64,000 nt of DNA from JACRLW01 sp050181465 (GTDB taxonomy: Bacteria > Planctomycetota > UBA1135 > UBA2386). Each line of letters begins with the position of its first letter. The stretch's first letter is position 1. Both the position numbers and the translations under genes were made by a program. Where the stretch lies: positions 124,001 to 188,000 of the forward strand of contig JBFXDD010000005.1 of the NCBI GenBank assembly GCA_050181465.1, written 5' to 3'. This document shows, piece after piece, positions 1-7,991 of this stretch. The notes below the pieces were generated by a model. It made no database searches. It saw nothing but the letters and a program-made list of their open reading frames with translations, and was not told where the DNA came from.

Positions 1-729
1 CTCGTCGCCATGGAGCCGCCGGTGTCGAGCGATGCCAACGCGATCCGCGACGAGAAGGTCAAAGTTCTTCGCGCGATCCGGTCGCTGACTCCCGAGCTCG
101 CTGCACAGCGGACCATCCGCGGTCAGTACACCGGTGGCTACGTCAATGGTCGCGAAGCGACGGCCTACCGTGCGGAGCGCGATGTCGCGCCAGATTCCGC
201 CACAGAGACTTACGCCGCGATTCGATTGCACATCGACAACTGGCGCTGGGCCGGCACTCCGTTCTTCCTTCGAGCCGGCAAGCGATTGGCTCGCCGCGTC
301 ACTGAGATCGCAATCCACTTCAAGCGGCCGCCGTATCTTCTCTACGGCAACATCCGTCGACGCGACCTCCACGAGAACGTGCTGCTGATCCGCGTGCAGC
401 CGGACGAGGGTATCAGCCTCCGATTCGGCGCGAAGATTCCGGGACCCGATTTCAAGATCCGCGGCGTTCGCATGGACTTCAGCTACGGCTCGGCGTTCGG
501 AGCGCAGACCGCCGATGCGTACGAACGACTGCTCCTCGACGCGATGCTCGGCGATTCCACGCTGTTCGCTCGTCGCGACGAAGTCGAGGAAGCTTGGCGC
601 ATCGTGGATTCGATCATCGAGGGCTGGCGCGACGGCGCGCAGGCGCTGCATACCTACGAGGCAGGGACGTGGGGGCCCGATGCGTCCGATGAGCTGTTGG
701 GCGAAGGCCGCGTCTGGCGTCGCCCATGA
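1..729 (+). CDS. zwf: Glucose-6-phosphate dehydrogenase, C-terminal half (5' truncated by window edge)
   Basis: Oxidises glucose 6-phosphate to 6-phosphogluconolactone with NAD(P)+, the entry step of the oxidative pentose-phosphate pathway in the cytoplasm. The frame is open from base 1 (Leu-Val-Ala-Met-Glu-Pro-Pro), so the gene starts upstream; the Met at base 10 is internal. About 242 residues remain, half the usual ~490. Family hallmarks visible are NAIRDEKVKVLRAIR, GTPFFLRAGKRLARRVTEIA and the terminal YEAGTWGPDASDELL. The NADP-binding fold and the catalytic RxDHYxGK motif would lie off the window. opcA, encoding the assembly factor of this enzyme in other phyla, lies 3 kb downstream. Confident family call; whether the gene is intact cannot be judged. 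Confidence 0.95.
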   Translation, partial: LVAMEPPVSSDANAIRDEKVKVLRAIRSLTPELAAQRTIRGQYTGGYVNGREATAYRAERDVAPDSATETYAAIRLHIDNWRWAGTPFFLRAGKRLARRVTEIAIHFKRPPYLLYGNIRRRDLHENVLLIRVQPDEGISLRFGAKIPGPDFKIRGVRMDFSYGSAFGAQTADAYERLLLDAMLGDSTLFARRDEVEEAWRIVDSIIEGWRDGAQALHTYEAGTWGPDASDELLGEGRVWRRP

Positions 730-780
730 GTCTCGGTTGCATCGCAGCCGATGACCTCGATCGCCGGTAACATCGAAACG

Positions 781-1365
781 ATGATGCGGCGTCGCCGAAT
801 ACGATTCGTCATCTTCGGCGCTGTCGCCGCGGCGCTTTGGATCATGGTCGGCTGCACTTCCGTCGTGCGACCGCCCGCAAACGTAGTCGACCCGCAACGA
901 GTAGTGCTGGTCTTCGACGCACGTCATCGCGGCCTGGTCCTGCCGCGCGAGGACGGCACGTGGGTCGAATACGGCTTCGGGGAGTACGCGTGGTATGCGG
1001 AGCTTCGCGACGCCTGGTATCGCGTGTTTCCGGCGATGCTGTGGCCGACGCGGGGCACGCTCGGCCGACGCGAACTGCCGACCGCCGATCCCGCGGAGTC
1101 GATCCCGTGGGCGACTCTAGAGACCTTGGTGGTCGAGCGAGAACGCGCACTGGAGTTGCGGCGCGAACTCGACGCCCGGTTCGACGCTCGAGAAGAGCGT
1201 GTCGTCCGCAACTCCGCCTACGGCATCGATTTCGTTCCCGACGAGAACGACTACTGGTGCTTCTTCAATTGCAGCGACGCGGTGACGGAATGGCTTCGCC
1301 GTCTCGACTGCCGCGTCTCGTGGGTGCCGATTCGAATTGACCTCGCGGTAGCCGATTCTCCGTAG
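781..1365 (+). CDS. Predicted lipoprotein, DUF2459-like
   Basis: About 194 residues. The N-terminus has a basic run (MMRRRRIR), a hydrophobic stretch and a lipobox-like MVGC, so it is probably a lipid-anchored envelope protein. The body has DGTWVEYGFGEYAWY, PTRGTLGRRELP and a Cys-containing WCFFNCSDAVTEWLRRL segment, which recall DUF2459-type proteins of unknown function. An in-frame ATG at 751 would add ten residues before the signal sequence. I prefer 781 because it places the basic region at the start; neither site has a good ribosome-binding site. It follows zwf by about 50 bases on the same strand. Function unknown. Confidence 0.7.
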   Translation: MMRRRRIRFVIFGAVAAALWIMVGCTSVVRPPANVVDPQRVVLVFDARHRGLVLPREDGTWVEYGFGEYAWYAELRDAWYRVFPAMLWPTRGTLGRRELPTADPAESIPWATLETLVVERERALELRRELDARFDAREERVVRNSAYGIDFVPDENDYWCFFNCSDAVTEWLRRLDCRVSWVPIRIDLAVADSP

Positions 1366-1402
1366 TCCGCTCCCTTGGCGGCCCATGAGCCGTCCGCTTT
1401 GG

Positions 1403-1586
1403 CTGGCCCGGACTCTTCTTGAACGTCTGCTGCGATCGCCACAAGTCGTGCCCGGCGGCGGCGCTACGTCGGCTCCTCCCTGACAGCTTGGCTACAGCTA
1501 CGATTCGGTCGTCGGCCGACTCAGCTCCTTGCCAAACATCGACCTGCGGCGATCCCGCGGCGACGTTCACGAGGAGTCCACGCTAG
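1403..1586. repeat. Dispersed palindromic element, copy A (long form, ~184 bp)
   Basis: Bounded by CTGG (1403-1406) and CTAG (1583-1586). Terminal inverted repeats carry the family core CCGGACTCTTCTTGAACGTC on the left and GACGTTCACGAG on the right. Inside is the long-form central segment with GCTACAGCTACG and ACATCGACCTGCGGCGATC, in the opposite orientation to the copies at 49344 and 60367. It begins 38 bases after the lipoprotein stop and ends 11 bases before the next start codon. No transposase reading frame fits. Confidence 0.85.
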
Positions 1587-1597
1587 GCTGAGAGAGT

Positions 1598-3097
1598 ATG
1601 GACTCGATGAACTCGGCCGACTCGATGCGGGACAAGCTCGCGATCTTCGAACAGCGACCCTGGTCTCGCCCTGTCCACCTGGAACAGACCCCGATCGGAA
1701 TGCTGGGGGATGCGGAATCGGCGCTCTTCTACCACCTCACTCAGTCGTACTTCAGCGGCGCGGGGACCGTGATCGATGCGGGATCATTCCTCGGCAAGTC
1801 GGCGTTCTATCTCGCTTCCGGTATGCGAGACAACCCGAAAGTCGATGCCACGCGACATCGCGTGCACTGTTTCGACCTCTTCGAAGTCAACCATCCAAGT
1901 ACCATCGACTACATCCGACGAACCCTGGGCCAGGAGACCCGAATCGGCGATTCGACGACGGCTCTCTTCGAACGGCAAGTCGCCCCGGTTCGCGAACTGC
2001 TGGAGGTTCACAAGGGCGACTTCATGGACGCTCACTGGCCCTCGGGCGAGATCGAGATCCTGATGGTCGATATCGCGAAGACGGCTGCACTCGGACGAAA
2101 GGTGATGGAGCTGTTCTTCACTCACCTGATCCCGGGGAAGTCCTTGGTCATCCACCAGGACTATCACCATCCCTGGCATCCGTACATCCATGTGACCATG
2201 GAATACCTTGGCGAGAGCTTCCGGCTCGTCGAGCCCAGAGCGGATGGCTCCGCGGTGTTCTTCCTCCGCGCGCCACTCGACCCTGAAGCCCTGCGCAGGG
2301 CGATCGAATTCGATTTCACGCGCGAGGAGATCCTGCAACTTCTCGCGAGAGCGATCGAGAGAATCCCGCATTCGCAACGCGACATGGTCTGCCTCGTCGA
2401 CCTACTCGTCCGAATGGAGACCGAAGATCCCTCCGCCGCGCTGATCGAGGCCGATCGAGTCAGCGCAGAGTTCGCCCGCGAGAACGCCGATCCTCAGTGG
2501 CATCGATGCATGCGCGACATCCGACTGAACTTCGTGACGCAAGACGGCTGGAAGCAATATCGCGTCGGCAATTTCGAGCTGGGCCTCGCCAGAGCCGACG
2601 AGTTGATTCGCGCCGACAGCAGCAGCGAGTCGGGACGGTGGCTTCGTGCGTCCTGCCTGCGCGGCCTGAGGCGGCCGACCCAAGCGGAGGCCGACCTGCG
2701 GAGCCTGTTGGCGAGTGACCGCTTCCGAGGCTCGGCGACTCTGGATCTCGCCGAAATCCTCCTCGATTCGAAGCGTGCAGCAGACGCCGAGCAGATCCTG
2801 CTGCAGGGGCTCTCTTCCCACGCAGTGAACGATCCGACGCTCGGCGACCGCTTCGCGCTCTTGGCGCGCACGTGGCGGCTACTCGGCGACCATCAACGGG
2901 CGCTCGCGCACCTCGCCAAGCTGCAACCCCACTTTCGAACGGCGCCCGGGTTCTGGCTGCTCGATGCCGAAGTCCGTTCGATGAGCAACCGCCGCGCACA
3001 TTCGTCGGCGAGTCTTCGTGAGGCTCGTCGTCACGGACTGCCCGGGGTGCAGATGCGTGAGGCAGCCAGGCGGCTCGGCCTCACGGACGAGACCTGA
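1598..3097 (+). CDS. Methyltransferase-like protein with C-terminal TPR-like repeats
   Basis: 499 residues. Residues ~50-225 resemble a class I (Methyltransf_24-type) SAM-dependent fold. VIDAGSFLGKSAFYLASGM fits motif I, HCFDLFEVNHPST the second strand, and EILMVDIAKT the acidic strand that normally holds the catalytic region. Substrate unknown; relatives often sit in glycan or secondary-metabolite clusters. Residues ~325-495 are a run of helical repeats (FELGLARADELIRADSSSE, AADAEQILLQGL, GDHQRALAHLAKL) typical of TPRs and probably bind a partner. The start at 1598 is 11 bases beyond repeat copy A. No signal peptide, so probably cytoplasmic. The methyltransferase assignment is by pattern, not by a conserved catalytic residue. 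Confidence 0.75.
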   Translation: MDSMNSADSMRDKLAIFEQRPWSRPVHLEQTPIGMLGDAESALFYHLTQSYFSGAGTVIDAGSFLGKSAFYLASGMRDNPKVDATRHRVHCFDLFEVNHPSTIDYIRRTLGQETRIGDSTTALFERQVAPVRELLEVHKGDFMDAHWPSGEIEILMVDIAKTAALGRKVMELFFTHLIPGKSLVIHQDYHHPWHPYIHVTMEYLGESFRLVEPRADGSAVFFLRAPLDPEALRRAIEFDFTREEILQLLARAIERIPHSQRDMVCLVDLLVRMETEDPSAALIEADRVSAEFARENADPQWHRCMRDIRLNFVTQDGWKQYRVGNFELGLARADELIRADSSSESGRWLRASCLRGLRRPTQAEADLRSLLASDRFRGSATLDLAEILLDSKRAADAEQILLQGLSSHAVNDPTLGDRFALLARTWRLLGDHQRALAHLAKLQPHFRTAPGFWLLDAEVRSMSNRRAHSSASLREARRHGLPGVQMREAARRLGLTDET

Positions 3098-3128
3098 GCG
3101 AAACGAGACGAGACGTCGAGCCCGAAGA

Positions 3129-3575
3129 TCAGCGCATCGGCACGACCAGCACCGGCACCCGCGCGCGGCGCAAGATCGATTCCGCGACGCTGCCGAGCAT
3201 CATGCGGCGCAGGCCGGATCGGCCATGCGACGACAGCACGATGTAGCTGGCGCCGAGATCTTCAGCGCACTTGCAGACCGCCTCGTCGACGTCGTTCGAC
3301 GCGCGGGCCTCGAAAGTGACCTCCATGCCGACGAAGTGACCGCGTAGGTTCTCCAGATCCTTGTGGGCGAGAGCGATGAGTTCGTCGTCACCGGGCATCG
3401 GGACCGGGGAGACGAACGGCGAACCGGTGGGCTTGTGGTCGATCGTCGGCAGGACGTAGAGCACCACGACTCGGGCGCCGACTCCGCGGGCGAGATCGCA
3501 AGCGGCGGCGAACGCGCGGTGGGATTCCTGGGACAGGTCCGTGGTGACCAGGATGGTCTTCTTGGCAGTGCTCAT
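3129..3575 (-). CDS. Universal stress protein, UspA family
   Basis: A single-domain cytoplasmic Usp fold of 148 residues. It begins KKTILVTTDLSQESHRAF and ends with the nucleotide-binding loop SSHGRSGLRRMMLGS followed by VPVLVVP. That loop matches the ATP-binding Usp consensus G-2x-G-9x-G-S except that the first Gly is Ser. Family members are small stress-induced proteins that bind ATP or AMP and dimerise; the target here is unknown. I chose the ATG at 3575 because the longer frame to 3677 adds 34 unlike-family residues. It is convergent with the methyltransferase gene and divergent from opcA, so its promoter should lie in 3576-3741. Confidence 0.9.
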   Translation of the reverse strand: MSTAKKTILVTTDLSQESHRAFAAACDLARGVGARVVVLYVLPTIDHKPTGSPFVSPVPMPGDDELIALAHKDLENLRGHFVGMEVTFEARASNDVDEAVCKCAEDLGASYIVLSSHGRSGLRRMMLGSVAESILRRARVPVLVVPMR

Positions 3576-3741
3576 CGTGGATGGCTCGAACAGCGGGCTC
3601 GTCGCGATCGTGCGCGAGATCGCGAGTTTCGTCGACCTGCGCCAACGGAACTTATAGCCGACATCCCACGCGCTCACACTCGATCGAACCGGCCCCTATG
3701 CGCCGTGGAGGCGAGCGCTATCCTTCGCCGCCTCCACCACC

Positions 3742-4704
3742 ATGCAGGACGCTGTCGAAAGCGAGTTCGCCGTCGACCCGGCTGAACTCGAACGGCATGT
3801 CCGCCGATCCTGGCGCCCAATCCAGGAAGGCGACGAACAGGCCTTTGCGCGCACGACGACGATGAACCTCATCGCCGTCGCTCGTTCCGAAGACGAGATG
3901 CTGTTGCGCTCGTCGCTGAGCGCGGTCTTCCGAGCCAGCCCGTGCCTGGCCTTCCTGGTGTTCCTCGACCACGAGCATCGAACCCTTCGGGCACATTTCT
4001 CGCGCTACGCGAAAGGCAACGGCCAGAATCGTCGCGTCGTGCTGGAGTGCATCTCGCTGTTCGCCGGTCCCGCCGAAGAGCGAAGGGTCGCGAGTCTGGT
4101 GCGGCCGCTGCTCCTCGACGACCTCCCGACGCAGTTCTTCTGGGCCGCTCCGCTGCCGGCGAACGCGGGTCTGTTCTTCGCACTCGGCGCTTCGGCCGAT
4201 CAGGTCGTGGTGGACTCGAGTCTCTTCGACCGACCGGATCTCGAACGCCGCCGCCTGGCGGAGATGCAAGTGGAGTCGGTCGACCTCGTTTGGATGCGCC
4301 TGGTCGCCTGGCGGCGAGCGCTCGCCGAGGCCTTCGAGCACTTCGGGTGGCGCCCCGGCGAAGCGGTGACCGCCGAGATCCGTCATGGCGACACCGCCGG
4401 GACCCGCGCCGCATCGCGAACCCTGGCCGCGTGGCTGCACGCACGCCTGAATGCGGACGTGACGCTCGTCGCCGCGCCCCACGGCCAAGCGCCGGTGGAC
4501 GAACCGTGCTCGGTCGTTCTGCGCGTCGGTCAGCGTTCGGTTTGCATCGAGCACGGCTGGCCGGCACCGCGCCTTCGCGTCACGGTAGAACTCGAGGCGG
4601 CGCGATCGATCCCTTACGAAGTCGTGTCGCCGCCGCGCTCGCGCGGCGAGCTGCTGGTCCTCGCGGCACGCGAGATCGGCGTGCTCTCGGCGACGACGCG
4701 CTGA
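3742..4704 (+). CDS. opcA: Glucose-6-phosphate dehydrogenase assembly protein OpcA-like
   Basis: 320 residues. Family features in order: a thiamine-like N-terminal region TTTMNLIAVARSEDE (~38-52), LPTQFFWAAPLPANAGLFF (~129-147), DQVVVDSSLFDRPDL (~153-167) and DLVWMRLVAWRRALAEAFEHF (~181-201). The last is the OpcA signature of the type DLNWTRLxPWRE. In cyanobacteria and actinobacteria OpcA promotes oligomerisation and activity of G6PDH, and in cyanobacteria it links the enzyme to redox control. The zwf end at the left edge of this window supports the same partnership. The gene stands alone, with a divergent usp upstream and a convergent TPR gene downstream. Confidence 0.88.
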   Translation: MQDAVESEFAVDPAELERHVRRSWRPIQEGDEQAFARTTTMNLIAVARSEDEMLLRSSLSAVFRASPCLAFLVFLDHEHRTLRAHFSRYAKGNGQNRRVVLECISLFAGPAEERRVASLVRPLLLDDLPTQFFWAAPLPANAGLFFALGASADQVVVDSSLFDRPDLERRRLAEMQVESVDLVWMRLVAWRRALAEAFEHFGWRPGEAVTAEIRHGDTAGTRAASRTLAAWLHARLNADVTLVAAPHGQAPVDEPCSVVLRVGQRSVCIEHGWPAPRLRVTVELEAARSIPYEVVSPPRSRGELLVLAAREIGVLSATTR

Positions 4705-4737
4705 GGTGTCCCGGCGAAGCGTGCCCGTGCCGCGGAC

Positions 4738-5817
4738 TCAGTTGCGCGGAACCGCCTTGTCCGCCGCGGTGAGTAGCTCCCTCAGGACTGCCGGTTCACC
4801 GGGAGCACGGCCGCTCTTCAGCGCAGCGCGTTCGAGACGATGAAACTCGGCAAGCCAGCGGGCCGAGCGGGCCCGGGCATCGCGGAACTCTTCCGCCGTC
4901 GGGATGGGCGTCTTCTTGCGGCTGTGCTCGTTGGCTTCGCGCCAGTGTCTGACGATGCCGTCGCGGACCAGGACCATCTGCGCTTCTGCCGGGTGTCCGC
5001 GTTCGATCGCGACACCGTAGGCCCACCAAGCGAGATGAAGGTTCTGCTTGGCGAGATGGAGATCGCCGAGCGCTCGGTAGAGCTCCGGCCCTTCGAGTCC
5101 ACCGAATCGCAGCATGCCGACGATCGCGGTGTGCAACTCGTCCCAGGGCACGCGTCGTGTCGTCTCGTCGACTCGAAACTTCGCAGTGAACCCGATCGAA
5201 CCCGTGATCGAGAAGAACGGCTGGTCGCTCGGAATCACGTTCGCGAACGTCATGAAGTCGTGCTGCTCCCACAGCGACGGGTCCTTCCGGCATGCCGACA
5301 CGTAGCGAATCAGGTCGATCTGAAAGCGTTCGCGGCCGAAGTGCGCCGCGGGCTCGATCGCGATGGCCTTCTCGAGTTCGACCAGAGCTTCCTCGAAGCG
5401 CCCGGAGTGAGCGAGGAAGGTGCCCTTGTTGGCGTGGTATCGATAACGGTGCTTCTCGACTTCGGCGTTCGACTCTTCGGGAGTGAGGGCCGCCATCGCC
5501 GACGCCTTTCGCTCGATCACGGCCATCGCCGAGGGACGATCGCTGAGTCGCTCGTGCGCCACCGCCAAGTCGTCGTAGGCCGCGAGGTCGGACGGGTGGG
5601 CTTCGAGGTGTGCGGGAAGGGTCTCGATGCGGTGGCGGTAGTAGTCCGCGGAATGACGGAACCAGCGACCGGTGAGCAGATCATGGTCCTCGGGAAGACC
5701 ACGCAACTCGTCGGCAAGCGTGTCGCTGTCCCAGATACACGTCGGCGTGAACCCGGCGAACGGACCGGCGAGTGCGATAGCAACGAGCAGTCCTTGAAGG
5801 GAATGGGGGCTTACCAT
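4738..5817 (-). CDS. Secreted TPR-containing protein of unknown function
   Basis: 359 residues with an N-terminal signal-like stretch (MVSPHSLQGLLVAIALAGPFAGF), so probably exported. The mature part begins CIWDSDTLADELRGLPEDHD and carries helical pairs typical of TPRs: DLAAYDDLAVAHERLSD, KGTFLAHSGRFEEALVELEK and LYRALGDLHLAKQNLHLAWW. Similar exported TPR proteins occur widely in planctomycete genomes without assigned function. It lies 45 bases downstream of the antiporter gene on the same strand and could be its operon partner. No catalytic motif is visible. Confidence 0.72.
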   Translation of the reverse strand: MVSPHSLQGLLVAIALAGPFAGFTPTCIWDSDTLADELRGLPEDHDLLTGRWFRHSADYYRHRIETLPAHLEAHPSDLAAYDDLAVAHERLSDRPSAMAVIERKASAMAALTPEESNAEVEKHRYRYHANKGTFLAHSGRFEEALVELEKAIAIEPAAHFGRERFQIDLIRYVSACRKDPSLWEQHDFMTFANVIPSDQPFFSITGSIGFTAKFRVDETTRRVPWDELHTAIVGMLRFGGLEGPELYRALGDLHLAKQNLHLAWWAYGVAIERGHPAEAQMVLVRDGIVRHWREANEHSRKKTPIPTAEEFRDARARSARWLAEFHRLERAALKSGRAPGEPAVLRELLTAADKAVPRN

Positions 5818-5862
5818 GGGAGGGATGGAGATCGCGCAAGCCCAAACGTCGCAATGGACGGT

Positions 5863-7866
5863 TCAGTTCGTGTTTGGGCGAAGTTCCGCGGCAGTCAGGG
5901 TCGGGCCGCGGAACTGCGGGGCGGCGAGTGGTCGCGCCGCTTCGGCCCCGATCCCGATGACGATGTCCCCGGGCTGGAGGACGGTGTCTGCCCGGATGTT
6001 CAACTCGGTGATTCCCGCTCGCCGAATCGCCACGATGCTGAGGCCGGTGTCGCGGCGAAGCTCGGCTTCGCCGAGCGTGCGGTTGGCGATGGGGCTCCCG
6101 GCTTCGACGTGAAATGCCATGACCGAAAGACCGGGCACGTACTGGGAGAGCCGTGCCGTGTTCGCCTTGGGCGCCGGACCGACGCGACGGATGGAGTAGG
6201 CGCGTTCCCGAATCTCGGCAACGGCGCGTTCGATATGGTCGTCGGGGACGAGGAAATGCCGCAGTGCGCGCGCTGTGAGTTCGACCCCGGTCTCGAGTTC
6301 CTGCGGGACGATCTCGTCGGCGCCGAGTCGCTCGAGTCCAGGCACCTCGGCGAGATAACTCGTGCGGACGAGGATGTGAACGCTCGGAGCGAGCTGTCGC
6401 ACCATCTGGACGATACGGCGCGTGGACTCGGGATCGTTCGTCGCGACGACCAGCAGACGCGCCTGGCGAATCTCCAGCGCTTCGAGCACGCTCACGCGCG
6501 AGGCGTCGCCGGCGATGATGTCGACGCCTTCGCGACGTGCGCGGTGCACCGTCTCCGGGTTCATCTCCACGACACGGACCGGAATGTGTGCTTCGTGCAG
6601 CGACCTGGCGAGACCCTGTCCCGCCGGTCCGAAACCGACGACGACGACATGATCACCGATCCCCTCGTTGCCTCGACGTGCACCCGACTGGCCGCGACCG
6701 ACGATTCGGCCGATCCAGAAGAGCGCCGGTGTCAGTGCGATCGACGCAACCGCAACCACGAGAAACACCCGCTTTGCGCCGACTTGCAGCAGTGCGTGCT
6801 CATCGGCCAACTGTGCCAGGACGAAAGAGAACTCGCCCACCTGCGACAGCATCAGCGCCGCACGTAACGAGGTCCAAGACGGCATGCCGAGCGCACGGAT
6901 GGCGACGAAGGCCAGGACCGCCTTACCGAAGACGACGACTCCGAGCGCCACGCCGAGGAAGAGTGGTTGCTCCGCGATCGTTCGCACATCGAACAGCATT
7001 CCGATCGACACGAAGAACAGACTCGAGAGCGCATCGCGGAACGGCTCGACTTCCGATACCGCCTGATGGTGGTGATCCGAGGCGCCGATCACGAGACCGG
7101 AGAGGAATGCACCTAGAGCGAGTGAAAGGCCGAGCGCACTCGTCGCGAGCGCAAGCAACAGACACTGCACCAGCACGGTGAGCAGGTAGAGCTCGCGACT
7201 GCGCGTCCGTGCGACGACGTCGAGGATGCGCGGCACCAGGAACCATGCGATCGCCGTCAGCCCACCGAGCAGCGCCATGGCGCTCATCGTGTCGACGAGC
7301 GCTGCGCCGACTCCGGTGGAAGACCCGCCGAGTATCGGCAGCAGGACGAGCATCGGAACGACCGCGAGGTCTTGGGCGATGCAGACGGCGATCGCGAGGC
7401 GAGACGCCGGCGCATTGAGTTCGCGACGCTCGGCGAGCAGCTTGGTGATCGCAGCCGTGCTCGACAGAGCCAGCATGAAGCCGAGAAAGACCGCGCGACC
7501 GACGGCCATGCCGGCGATGGACGCGGCCAGGGCGCCGAGGCCGATCGTCAGTGCGAGCTGGAGTCCGCCGCCGAGAAAGATCGCGCGCCGCAGATGTGCG
7601 AGGCGAGTGATCGAGAGCTCGGTGCCAACGGTGAAGAGGAGCATGACCACACCGAGTTCGGCGAGCTGCTCGACCATCTCGGGATGGCGCACCAAGGCGA
7701 GGCCATTGGGTCCGATGAGGGCGCCCGCGAACAGGAAGCCGACGACCGCGGGAATTCGGATCCGCTGGAAGAGGACACCGACGAAGACGCAAAGCGCGAA
7801 CAGGGCACTCAGTTCGAGCAGGGTCTCCGAGAGGCCGGCGATCGCGATCAAGGTGTGTCGCATCAT
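5863..7866 (-). CDS. CPA2-family monovalent cation:proton antiporter with RCK (TrkA-N/TrkA-C) domains
   Basis: About 667 residues. The first ~390 form some 12 hydrophobic segments of a Na+/H+ exchanger fold, starting ETLLELSALFALCVFVG and RIPAVVGFLFAGALIGPNG. Residues ~400-520 are a TrkA-N/RCK nucleotide-binding domain (VVVVGFGPAGQGLARSL, then ARLLVVATNDPES). The end is a TrkA-C domain (ANRTLGEAELRRDTGLSIVAI). This is the KefB/YbaL/RosB architecture: an inner-membrane K+ or Na+/H+ antiporter gated by a ligand on the RCK domain. The ATG at 7866 (or 7863) is preferred; the frame runs open to 7953 but those residues are polar and unlike the family. The ion cannot be assigned from sequence alone. 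Confidence 0.92.
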   Translation of the reverse strand: MMRHTLIAIAGLSETLLELSALFALCVFVGVLFQRIRIPAVVGFLFAGALIGPNGLALVRHPEMVEQLAELGVVMLLFTVGTELSITRLAHLRRAIFLGGGLQLALTIGLGALAASIAGMAVGRAVFLGFMLALSSTAAITKLLAERRELNAPASRLAIAVCIAQDLAVVPMLVLLPILGGSSTGVGAALVDTMSAMALLGGLTAIAWFLVPRILDVVARTRSRELYLLTVLVQCLLLALATSALGLSLALGAFLSGLVIGASDHHHQAVSEVEPFRDALSSLFFVSIGMLFDVRTIAEQPLFLGVALGVVVFGKAVLAFVAIRALGMPSWTSLRAALMLSQVGEFSFVLAQLADEHALLQVGAKRVFLVVAVASIALTPALFWIGRIVGRGQSGARRGNEGIGDHVVVVGFGPAGQGLARSLHEAHIPVRVVEMNPETVHRARREGVDIIAGDASRVSVLEALEIRQARLLVVATNDPESTRRIVQMVRQLAPSVHILVRTSYLAEVPGLERLGADEIVPQELETGVELTARALRHFLVPDDHIERAVAEIRERAYSIRRVGPAPKANTARLSQYVPGLSVMAFHVEAGSPIANRTLGEAELRRDTGLSIVAIRRAGITELNIRADTVLQPGDIVIGIGAEAARPLAAPQFRGPTLTAAELRPNTN

Positions 7867-7991
7867 GGCTGTCCGGAACGCCGCCCGCCAGGAATGTGCC
7901 GCGCACGTGGGGTGGGTCGACACTGCGGATCTTTCCGACGTGCGCGTTAGCATCCGCCACCCCGCCGGCGAGGTCAGCCGGAGTCCCTTCG

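Noticed and set aside
4840..6867. A 675-codon open frame on the plus strand
   Set aside because: It lies antisense to the TPR and antiporter genes, whose proteins have clear families. It is a by-product of high GC.
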